From an uncultured Alphaproteobacteria bacterium (GTDB lineage Bacteria; Pseudomonadota; Alphaproteobacteria; Rhizobiales; Hyphomicrobiaceae), in assembly GCA_937950105.1 (NCBI GenBank), contig CALFEM010000191.1, positions 1 through 5,175 of the forward strand: a DNA stretch of 5,175 bases, given 5' to 3'. Shown here in pieces: positions 1 to 4,683 of the stretch. The position numbers and the translations under genes were made by a program. The stretch's first letter is position 1, and each line of letters opens with the position of its first letter. A model generated the notes under the pieces. The model made no database searches, was not told where the DNA came from, and saw nothing but the letters and a program-made list of their open reading frames with translations.

Positions 1-44
1 CACCGAGATCTACACTCTTTCCCTACACGACGCTCTTCCGATCT
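1..44 (+). other. Illumina TruSeq P5 adapter remnant (artefact)
   Basis: These bases match the last 44 nt of the 58-nt Illumina TruSeq universal (P5) adapter, ending in the ligation end CTCTTCCGATCT at 33-44. The match is to a sequence I know well and runs without mismatch. It is not genomic DNA. The real chromosome starts at about base 45, so this is an untrimmed contig end. Read on the minus strand, the adapter encodes a peptide ending in RASCRERV, which can be tacked onto spurious ORFs and should not be taken as protein. Confidence 0.98.
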
Positions 45-45
45 C

Positions 46-630
46 GCGACGATCTTCATTTCGCATCTGCATGGCGATCACTTCGCCGGACTGGTCTGGC
101 TGGTGCTGCATGCCGAGCATGTCTCCCGCCGCACGGTCCCGCTCGATGTCGTCGGGCCGCCGGGAATCGCGGAGCGCTATCGGACCGCCGCGGAGGCGCT
201 GTTTCCGGGCTCCGCCACCAAGTCGCTGCGTTTCGCGTTGCGATTCCACGAGATCGTCGCGGGGCAGACGCTTTGCATCGGCGGTGTCGAAGCAACCGCA
301 TTCCTCGTCAGCCACCCGTCGGGGGCTCCGTCGCATGCGTTGCGCCTCGAAGCCGGTGGGCGCACGCTCGCCTTCTCGGGTGACACGGAATGGGTCGACG
401 CTCTGTTCGATGTGGCGCGGGACGCCGATCTCTATATCAGCGAATGCTATGGCTACGACACGCCGACGCCCTATCACATGTGCTGGAAGGGCATCGAAAA
501 GCGGCTCGCCGGGCTGACCGCGCGGCGCATCATGCTGACGCATATGAGCACGTCGATGCTGGAACGCGCCAATGACATCGAGGACGAGCGCATCATCGTC
601 TCCCACGACGGGCTGATGCTCACAATTTGA
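46..630 (+). CDS. MBL-fold metallohydrolase, 5'-truncated
   Basis: C-terminal 194 residues of a metallo-beta-lactamase-fold hydrolase of the RNase Z-like type. The open frame begins directly after the adapter. The metal-binding HxHxDH motif is visible at once as SHLHGDH (residues 6-12 of the fragment, bases 61-81). Further likely metal or active-site positions are the His in FLVSHPSG, the Asp in FSGDTEW and the His in LTHMS, with a closing VSHDGLML strand. Family members are usually about 240-260 residues with HxHxDH near residue 55-65, so roughly 50-60 N-terminal residues are missing. A GTG at 103 is a poor start because it would drop the HxHxDH motif. The substrate cannot be told: RNase Z, cyclic-phosphate phosphodiesterases and general hydrolases share this core. 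The next gene follows after 22 bp on the same strand, so they are probably co-transcribed. The fold is secure; the specific function is not. Confidence 0.9.
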   Translation, partial: ATIFISHLHGDHFAGLVWLVLHAEHVSRRTVPLDVVGPPGIAERYRTAAEALFPGSATKSLRFALRFHEIVAGQTLCIGGVEATAFLVSHPSGAPSHALRLEAGGRTLAFSGDTEWVDALFDVARDADLYISECYGYDTPTPYHMCWKGIEKRLAGLTARRIMLTHMSTSMLERANDIEDERIIVSHDGLMLTI

Positions 631-652
631 GCCGGCAGACCGGCAGAAGGTC

Positions 653-1339
653 ATGGCCGACCGGAAGCGCAATGCCCGAGGACAGGCGGCAGGCGACCGG
701 GAAGATGCGGCAGCGCATCTCGCGGCGCTGGTGGCGCGCGTGCGGGCCTGCCGCGTGTGCCGAGACGAGCCGGCCGGCTCGCCGCTGCCGCACGAACCGC
801 GCCCCGTTCTGCAGGTCTCGCCGGACGCGCGCCTGGTCATCTCGGGTCAGGCACCCGGCACCCGGGTTCACGCTTCGGGGCGGCCGTTCACCGATCCCTC
901 GGGTGACCGCCTGCGGGCATGGCTCGGCATTGGCGAGGATGTCTTCTACGACGAGAACCGGGTCGCCATACTGCCGATGGGCTTCTGTTTTCCCGGTCAG
1001 GATGCCAAGGGTGGCGATCTGCCGCCGCGCGCCGAATGCGCGCCGCTCTGGCGGGAAAAGGTGCTGGCGGCGCTACCTCGCGTCGAGCTGATTCTGCTGG
1101 TCGGGCTCTACGCGCAACGCTGGCACCTGAAGGAGCGGCGTGGCCGCGACTCGAGCCTCACCGCAACGGTTGCGGACTGGCGCTCGATCCTGGCGGGGGC
1201 GGAACCGGGGCAGCCGCGGGTGTTGCCGCTGCCGCACCCGTCGTGGCGCAACACCGCCTGGCTGAAGGCCAATCCTTGGTTCGAGAGCGAGCTGCTGCCG
1301 GTACTGCGCACCGAGGTGGCCCGGCTCGTCGCAAGGTGA
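653..1339 (+). CDS. uracil-DNA glycosylase family protein
   Basis: A 228-residue protein of the uracil-DNA glycosylase superfamily (COG1573-like), expected to excise uracil or related damaged bases from DNA in base excision repair. Seen in the sequence: motif 1 is GQAPGT (65-70), followed by GRPFTDPSGDRLRAWL (76-91). The C-terminal active-site loop is LPHPSWRN (193-200) with His195. Cysteines 33 and 36 (CRVC), 112 (GFCFPG) and 129 (AECAPLW) stand where family-4 enzymes bind a [4Fe-4S] cluster, so a cluster is likely here by inference. Family 4 normally reads GEAPG in motif 1; the Gln at that place marks a divergent subgroup. The KRRIH loop of UdgX is absent. ATG 653 is preceded by AGAAGG at 645-650, only 2 nt away, which is tight; no upstream in-frame start fits better. 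The 22-bp gap to the hydrolase gene suggests one operon. Superfamily secure, exact specificity uncertain. Confidence 0.87.
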   Translation: MADRKRNARGQAAGDREDAAAHLAALVARVRACRVCRDEPAGSPLPHEPRPVLQVSPDARLVISGQAPGTRVHASGRPFTDPSGDRLRAWLGIGEDVFYDENRVAILPMGFCFPGQDAKGGDLPPRAECAPLWREKVLAALPRVELILLVGLYAQRWHLKERRGRDSSLTATVADWRSILAGAEPGQPRVLPLPHPSWRNTAWLKANPWFESELLPVLRTEVARLVAR

Positions 1340-1340
1340 C

Positions 1341-1449
1341 ACCCGCTCCGATCGTTCCGCGTCCTTCGCGCGGAACGTGAATCGGCAGCGGCAAGACCCG
1401 CTCCGATCGTTCCGCGTCCTTCGCGCGGAACATGAATCGGCAGCGGCAA
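1341..1449. repeat. tandem palindromic repeat, two copies
   Basis: Two direct copies, 1341-1394 and 1396-1449, repeat with a 55-bp period and differ at one base (G1377 versus A1432). Each copy is itself an imperfect hairpin. In copy 1, CCGCT (1343-1347), CCGAT (1348-1352) and CGTTCCGCG (1353-1361) pair with CGCGGAACG (1369-1377), ATCGG (1381-1385) and AGCGG (1387-1391). The loop is TCCTTCG and the bulges are TGA and C. The substitution in copy 2 breaks the closing pair of the inner stem. The block starts one base after the glycosylase stop and ends ten bases before the stop of the convergent gene, so it could act as a bidirectional terminator, though no T-tract follows. The 55-bp period is not a multiple of three, and both flanking genes end outside it, so it is non-coding. 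It resembles REP-like intergenic palindromes; I cannot name the family. Confidence 0.85.
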
Positions 1450-1458
1450 ACAACAACC

Positions 1459-1953
1459 TCACGCCGCGTCGGAGGTGGCGAGGACCGGCGCGGCCGGCGC
1501 GGAGTGCGCTGCCATCCAGTGCTGCCGGTCGGCCTGTGCATCGAGTTCGTCGCGCAGGAAATCGAGGTCGTAGCCGGCCGCCGCGAGCTGCGCGAGGACG
1601 TCGTCGACCGAAACCTTGCGGGCGCTGGCCGCGGCCCAGATGATGGCGGATCGCATGCCCGACTTGCAATGCGCGAGGATGGGGCGGGGCAGGTTCGCGA
1701 GCGCCTCGGCCATGCCCTCGACCACCGGGTCGGTGAACAGGTCGAGCTTGCTCGACGGGACGGCGCGGTACAGCAGCCCGTGGCGCCAGGCGTGGGCGGC
1801 GGCGGGCTGGCTCGCGAACTGCCCGTCTTCCTCGCCGTCCGGGCGGTTGTTGACGATGCTGCGGAACCCGAGGCGTGCGATCTCGGCGATATCGTCCGCG
1901 AACAGCTCTCCCGTTACGGCGATGTCAGGCGCGATGTAGACGAGGCTCTGCAT
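1459..1953 (-). CDS. TIGR01244/DUF442 rhodanese-like sulfurtransferase or phosphatase
   Basis: A 164-residue protein of the TIGR01244 (DUF442) family, the domain also found at the N-terminus of beta-lactamase-hydrolase-like (Blh) proteins. The start VYIAPDIAVTGEL and the segment FRSIVNNRPDGEEDGQ (30-45) are typical. The catalytic loop is HCKSGMRS (95-102) with Cys96 and Arg101. Its CX4R spacing is rhodanese-like and one residue shorter than the CX5R loop of tyrosine phosphatases, so persulfide (sulfur) transfer is the likelier chemistry. ATG 1953 is chosen because a strong Shine-Dalgarno (GGAAGGAAA on the minus strand, 1961-1969) precedes it. The frame stays open to 2073, but those 40 residues do not look like the family and cross the promoter region. 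It is a stand-alone domain with no Blh metallo-beta-lactamase part fused. No neighbour identifies the substrate. It is divergent from the Lrp-type gene and may share its control region. Confidence 0.87.
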   Translation of the reverse strand: MQSLVYIAPDIAVTGELFADDIAEIARLGFRSIVNNRPDGEEDGQFASQPAAAHAWRHGLLYRAVPSSKLDLFTDPVVEGMAEALANLPRPILAHCKSGMRSAIIWAAASARKVSVDDVLAQLAAAGYDLDFLRDELDAQADRQHWMAAHSAPAAPVLATSDAA

Positions 1954-2004
1954 GGATCGCTTTCCTTCCGGTCCCGGCAGCGTCCAACCCCGCCGGTCGA
2001 GAGG

Positions 2005-2033
2005 AATATGACGCATGATGGCGCAAAATCCAA
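2005..2033 (-). promoter_or_regulatory. candidate sigma-70 promoter for the DUF442 gene
   Basis: On the minus strand, TTGGAT (2033-2028) and CATATT (2010-2005) are separated by 17 bp. They match 3/6 and 4/6 of the -35 and -10 consensus. A start near 1998 would give a leader of about 45 nt containing the Shine-Dalgarno. An inverted repeat, GACGCAT at 2010-2016 and ATGCGTC at 2040-2046, brackets the -35 and spacer and might bind a regulator. This is found by eye only. Confidence 0.35.
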
Positions 2034-2084
2034 GGCGATATGCGTCTATACGTGGAAATAAATACCAAAACATTGCGATATGAA

Positions 2085-2113
2085 TGGACGTAGCGAAAAA
2101 ACGCTCCTACAGT
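2085..2113 (+). promoter_or_regulatory. candidate sigma-70 promoter for the Lrp-type operon
   Basis: TGGACG (2085-2090) and TACAGT (2108-2113) are separated by exactly 17 bp. Each matches 4/6 of the -35 and -10 consensus. Transcription would begin near 2120, giving a leader of about 46 nt before ATG 2166. Upstream, 2050-2082 is AT-rich compared with the rest of the window, as is common around promoters. This is the best candidate I can see, but it is not proven. Confidence 0.4.
2092..2105. promoter_or_regulatory. palindrome in promoter spacer, candidate operator
   Basis: AGCG-AAAAAA-CGCT is a dyad with perfect 4-bp arms around a six-base A-tract, lying wholly within the spacer of the candidate promoter. 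Lrp/AsnC proteins typically bind short imperfect dyads with an AT-rich centre and often repress their own gene. A bound protein here would block RNA polymerase, so autoregulation by the downstream regulator is a reasonable inference. Two direct GCGATATG octamers (2035-2042 and 2075-2082), 40 bp or about four helical turns apart, lie upstream and could be further contacts for a wrapping Lrp-type octamer. Confidence 0.4.
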
Positions 2114-2165
2114 GCCCGACACAAGCAACCACATGCTGCAAAAGAACAGCGACCAGGGAGAGAGC

Positions 2166-2675
2166 ATGCTCGACGAGATGGACGTGAAGATCCTCCGATT
2201 GCTGCAGGAGGATAGCACCCGCCCGGTGGCCGAGATCGGCAAGGAGGTCGGCCTCTCGACCACGCCGTGCTGGCGGCGCATCCAGAAGCTGGAGGAAGCC
2301 GGCGTCATCCAGCGGCGGGTCGCACTGCTCGATCCGGTCAAGGTGAACGCGGGCGTCACCGTGTTCGTGTCGATCAAGACCGATCAGCATGCGCTCGAGT
2401 GGCTGGAGAAATTCCACCGTGCGGTCGTCGATTTCCCGGAGGTGGTCGAGCTCTATCGCATGAGCGGCGACATCGACTATCTGCTGCGCGTCGTCGTGCC
2501 GGACATCGCCGCTTATGACGCGTTCTACAAAAAGCTCATCGGTCGCATCGAGATCGCCAAGGTGTCGTCGGCGTTCGCCATGGAGCAGATCAAATACACG
2601 ACCGCGCTGCCGCTGAGCTTCGCGCTGGCGCCGGGGGCGGGCACCGCGCACGGCCGCTCTGCCGACAAGGAATGA
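2166..2675 (+). CDS. Lrp/AsnC family transcriptional regulator
   Basis: A 169-residue DNA-binding regulator of the Lrp/AsnC (feast/famine) family. The N-terminus LDEMDVKILRLLQEDSTRPVAEIG leads into a helix-turn-helix at about 21-48, with GLSTTPCWRRIQKLEEAGVI carrying the recognition helix. A beta-strand hinge around 50-63 is followed by the RAM effector and oligomerisation domain (about 65-145), which holds the conserved turn MSGDIDYLLRV (99-109). RAM domains usually bind amino acids. The last 20 or so residues (about 150-169) are low-complexity and extend slightly beyond the usual family length of 150-160. ATG 2166 is chosen because AGGGAG (2155-2160) lies 5 nt upstream and the protein then begins as family members do; an upstream GTG at 2112 would add 18 atypical residues and overlap the -10. 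Its stop overlaps the dehydratase start, so that gene is its likely target, with self-repression also likely. Confidence 0.95.
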   Translation: MLDEMDVKILRLLQEDSTRPVAEIGKEVGLSTTPCWRRIQKLEEAGVIQRRVALLDPVKVNAGVTVFVSIKTDQHALEWLEKFHRAVVDFPEVVELYRMSGDIDYLLRVVVPDIAAYDAFYKKLIGRIEIAKVSSAFAMEQIKYTTALPLSFALAPGAGTAHGRSADKE

Positions 2676-3649
2676 AGCTGCCGGTCTATGCCGACGTGGC
2701 GCGTGCGGGCGAGCGGCTCGCTGGCGTCGCCGTGCGCACGCCGCTGTTGCAGAATGCCACGCTGGACGCGCTGACCGGTGGGCGCATCCTGCTCAAGCCC
2801 GAGTGCCTGCAGCGGGTCGGCGCCTTCAAGCTGCGCGGCGCCTACAACCGGATCGCGGACGTCGATCGCGAGGCGTTTCCGGGGGGCGTGGTGGCCTGCT
2901 CGTCCGGAAACCATGCGCAAGGCGTTGCGGCGGCGGCCGCACTGCTCGGGCATCGGGCAGCGGTGGTGATGCCGGCCGATGCCCCGGCCCTCAAGATCGA
3001 GCGCACACGATCGCTCGGCGCCGAGGTCGTTCTGTACGATCGCGAGCGCGAGGACCGAGACGCCATCGCCCGCGCGATCGGGGCGGAACGGCGCGCCGAC
3101 TTCATCCATCCGTTCGACGATGCCGGCGTCATCGCCGGGCAGGGTACGGTCGGGCTCGAGATCGTCGCCGACGTCCGCGCGCTTGGCGCCGCACTCGACG
3201 CCGTGCTGGTGCCGTGTTCGGGCGGCGGCCTCGCGTCGGGTATCGCGCTGGCCGCGAAACATGACGATCCGCGTATAGAGGTGCACACGGTCGAGCCGCA
3301 CGGGTTCGACGATTTCGCGCGCTCGCTGGCGGCGGGCGAGCGGCTGGCGAATGCGCGCGTCTCGGGCTCGATCGCGGATGCCCTGATGGCGCCGTCGCCG
3401 GGGCGCATTGCGTTCGCCATCGGCAGCGCGCTGTTCGGTCCCGGGCTCGTCGTCACCGACGCCGAGATGCGCGCGGCAATGCGCTTCGCCTTCGCCGAAC
3501 TGAAACTCGTGCTTGAGCCCGGGGGCGCCGCCGCATTGGCCGCGCTGCTCACCGGGCGCTACGACGCTCGCGGACGCACCGTCGCGGTGGTGCTGTCCGG
3601 CGGCAATGTCGATGACGCGAGCTTCGGCGCCGTCATCGCCGGAGCGTAG
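2672..3649 (+). CDS. threonine/serine dehydratase, PLP-dependent, no ACT domain
   Basis: A 325-residue fold-type II PLP enzyme, most likely converting L-threonine to 2-oxobutanoate (or L-serine to pyruvate) plus ammonia in the cytoplasm. The Schiff-base lysine is Lys53 in GAFKLRGA. The substrate-carboxylate loop is SSGNHAQG (77-84). The phosphate-binding glycine loop is SGGGLASG (183-190). VLSGGNVD (307-314) carries the Ser that meets the PLP ring nitrogen. The protein ends there, without the C-terminal ACT domain of biosynthetic IlvA, so it resembles catabolic enzymes of TdcB length. ATG 2672 overlaps the upstream TGA as ATGA and AAGGA abuts it, so translation is probably coupled to the regulator. 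Relatives with other substrates (hydroxyaspartate dehydratase, serine racemase, the ectoine-pathway EutB) share these motifs. GAFK instead of the commoner GSFK leaves this open, but no ectoine genes are nearby. Family certain, substrate probable. Confidence 0.92.
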   Translation: MKLPVYADVARAGERLAGVAVRTPLLQNATLDALTGGRILLKPECLQRVGAFKLRGAYNRIADVDREAFPGGVVACSSGNHAQGVAAAAALLGHRAAVVMPADAPALKIERTRSLGAEVVLYDREREDRDAIARAIGAERRADFIHPFDDAGVIAGQGTVGLEIVADVRALGAALDAVLVPCSGGGLASGIALAAKHDDPRIEVHTVEPHGFDDFARSLAAGERLANARVSGSIADALMAPSPGRIAFAIGSALFGPGLVVTDAEMRAAMRFAFAELKLVLEPGGAAALAALLTGRYDARGRTVAVVLSGGNVDDASFGAVIAGA

Positions 3650-3692
3650 AGCGAGCGCCATCTGCAGGACCGGGCAGGCTGCACGATGCAAA

Positions 3693-3721
3693 CGCGGCCA
3701 GTGCTCCGGGCACCGGCCGCG
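3693..3721. terminator. hairpin between convergent genes, likely bidirectional terminator
   Basis: CGCGGCC (3693-3699) pairs with GGCCGCG (3715-3721). After one A/C mismatch, GTGC (3701-3704) pairs with GCAC (3710-3713) around a TCCGG loop: 11 base pairs, nearly all G/C. It lies 43 bp after the dehydratase stop and 24 bp beyond the stop of the convergent gene. Neither side has a full T-tract (the minus side continues GTTTGC), so termination may be weak or Rho-assisted. Confidence 0.55.
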
Positions 3722-3745
3722 CAATGACCGTGTGATGCGTCGAAC

Positions 3746-4441
3746 TCAGCCGGCGGCGCGCTGCGGCTCGATGTCAGTCGCGCTCGCCTCGTCGACGGCG
3801 GCCGGTGGCTCGGCAAGGAATGCGTCGTCGAGCGGCGGCGCGGCCGGCGTGTCCTCATACGACTGCAGCTCGTGCAGCAGCGTGTCGAGCAGGATCGACA
3901 GGCGGTTGGTGGTATCGTCGAGCGCGTCGGCGAAGCGCAGCGCGCGCTCGCTCTCCATCGCCTGCTGGCGGCTGACGGCGTAGAGCATCGACGCATTGCG
4001 CGCGATCGCCTCGCAGCTCTTCGGGTCGAGTTCGTCCTCGTGCAGTGTCCACGTCAGCTCGTGGATGCTCTCGGCCATCTGCAGCATGCGCATGACGGGC
4101 GAGGAGGCTTCGCTCTGGGCGAGAGCATTGGCCTCGCCTCCGGCAGCATCTGCCGCCGGCTTCGGCAGCTTGCGCGCCGTCAGCTCGAAGCGCGTCTCGG
4201 CGACGAACGACGACAGCTTCTCGAGTTCGAGGCGCATCATGCCGAGAACCGCGGGCGGCTGCTTCATGGACGAGGAAAGGCGGCCGATCGCGTCCTCGAG
4301 CAGGCTCATGTCCAGGCGGCGGGCGCGGCGACCGTGCTCGGCGAGGAACCAGCGCCCGCGTGCCGTCTCGAGCAGAGTCTGCTCGATGGCCCGATACTCC
4401 ATTTCGGCGTCGTTCATTTCAGGGGCTGCAATCTCGGCCAT
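3746..4441 (-). CDS. conserved hypothetical protein with GRWFL motif
   Basis: A 231-residue acidic, mostly helical, probably cytoplasmic protein that I cannot assign a function. The N-terminal part (14-43) has EYRAIEQTLLETARGRWFL followed by AEHGRRARR, a pattern I associate with alphaproteobacterial hypothetical proteins, some annotated near chemotaxis (CheZ-like). Helical stretches follow at 44-90. A variable Ala/Pro/Glu linker spans 91-115. A second helical block (116-195) includes IHELTWTLHEDELDPKSCEA and a long amphipathic helix ending LDTLLHELQSYE. The tail (197-231) is Ala/Pro-rich and probably disordered. The CheZ catalytic signature is absent, so phosphatase activity is not supported. 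No signal peptide or membrane segment is visible. ATG 4441 is chosen because AGGA lies 3 nt upstream; GTG 4468 has no Shine-Dalgarno, and ATG 4417 is a possible shorter start. It is divergent from the transporter gene, and no neighbour explains its role. Confidence 0.82.
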   Translation of the reverse strand: MAEIAAPEMNDAEMEYRAIEQTLLETARGRWFLAEHGRRARRLDMSLLEDAIGRLSSSMKQPPAVLGMMRLELEKLSSFVAETRFELTARKLPKPAADAAGGEANALAQSEASSPVMRMLQMAESIHELTWTLHEDELDPKSCEAIARNASMLYAVSRQQAMESERALRFADALDDTTNRLSILLDTLLHELQSYEDTPAAPPLDDAFLAEPPAAVDEASATDIEPQRAAG

Positions 4442-4483
4442 AGGTCCTGTCTCGAATGTTCGCACCACAATGTCGTTGGCACT

Positions 4484-4511
4484 GTTATGCGATTCTGCGT
4501 TGCAATGGGAA
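4484..4511 (-). promoter_or_regulatory. weak candidate promoter for the hypothetical gene
   Basis: On the minus strand, TTCCCA (4511-4506) and CATAAC (4489-4484) are spaced 16 bp apart, each matching 4/6 of the sigma-70 consensus. A start near 4477 would leave a leader of about 36 nt. The CRP-like dyad would then be centred about 51 bp upstream of the start, between the classical -41.5 and -61.5 positions, so either the assigned start or the link is uncertain. Confidence 0.25.
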
Positions 4512-4519
4512 CACGTCGG

Positions 4520-4537
4520 CTGTGAACCGCGTCACAG
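4520..4537. promoter_or_regulatory. CRP/FNR-type binding dyad TGTGA-N6-TCACA
   Basis: TGTGAACCGCGTCACA (4521-4536) holds both half-sites of the enterobacterial CRP consensus without mismatch, and symmetry extends one base each way (C4520/G4537). It lies in the divergent region, centred 87 bp from the ATG of the hypothetical gene and about 155 bp from the ATG of the transporter. CRP-family regulators are widespread in alphaproteobacteria, though their preferred boxes often differ from that of E. coli. Which gene it serves is unknown. The position in a non-coding divergent promoter region supports a regulatory role. Confidence 0.45.
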
Positions 4538-4683
4538 GGGGCCTTTGCGCACAGGGAATCGGCGGCGAGGACGTGCTCGCAATTGTGCGGAAATGTTAAG
4601 CGGCGGAGCAGAAGACGCGCGCGGCCGGCGAGGCCACCCTGCAGACGACCTGCAGAACAATCGGGCGCGGCAGGACGGCGGGC
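4538..4683 (+). other. leader region of the MFS gene
   Basis: Non-coding stretch between the CRP-like dyad and the transporter start. It holds a direct repeat of CACAGGG (4533-4539 and 4550-4556), a small hairpin GCGAG/CTCGC (4565-4569 with 4576-4580, six-base loop) and two CCTGCAGA octamers 11 bp apart (4638-4645, 4649-4656). The Shine-Dalgarno of the transporter is AGGA at 4672-4675, 8 nt from the ATG. I see no convincing -35/-10 pair for the rightward gene. Confidence 0.35.

Noticed and set aside
10..840. Open frame of 276 codons on the minus strand entering the adapter
   Set aside because: It is antisense to two real genes, Arg-rich, and its C-terminus is encoded by the sequencing adapter.
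1341..1449. CRISPR array
   Set aside because: There are only two directly abutting copies of a 54-bp palindromic unit, with no unique spacers between them and no cas genes.
1432..2061. Open frame of 209 codons on the plus strand
   Set aside because: It is the complement of the DUF442 gene, which has the conserved HCKSGMRS loop and a good Shine-Dalgarno. The frame starts inside the palindromic repeat and has no family features.
2672..3649. Assignment of the dehydratase as EutB of hydroxyectoine breakdown because of the adjacent AsnC-type gene
   Set aside because: No other ectoine-utilisation gene is in the window and the motifs do not separate EutB from threonine dehydratase.
2525..3724. Long open frame of 399 codons on the minus strand
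   Set aside because: It lies opposite the dehydratase, whose motifs are unmistakable. The frame is Arg/Ala/His-rich with no recognisable domain, as expected for an antisense shadow in GC-rich DNA.
4638..4656. Two CTGCAG (PstI) sites 11 bp apart as a cloning scar or operator
   Set aside because: The flanking sequence is continuous GC-rich genomic DNA with no vector match that I recognise, and two short repeats alone do not support an operator call.
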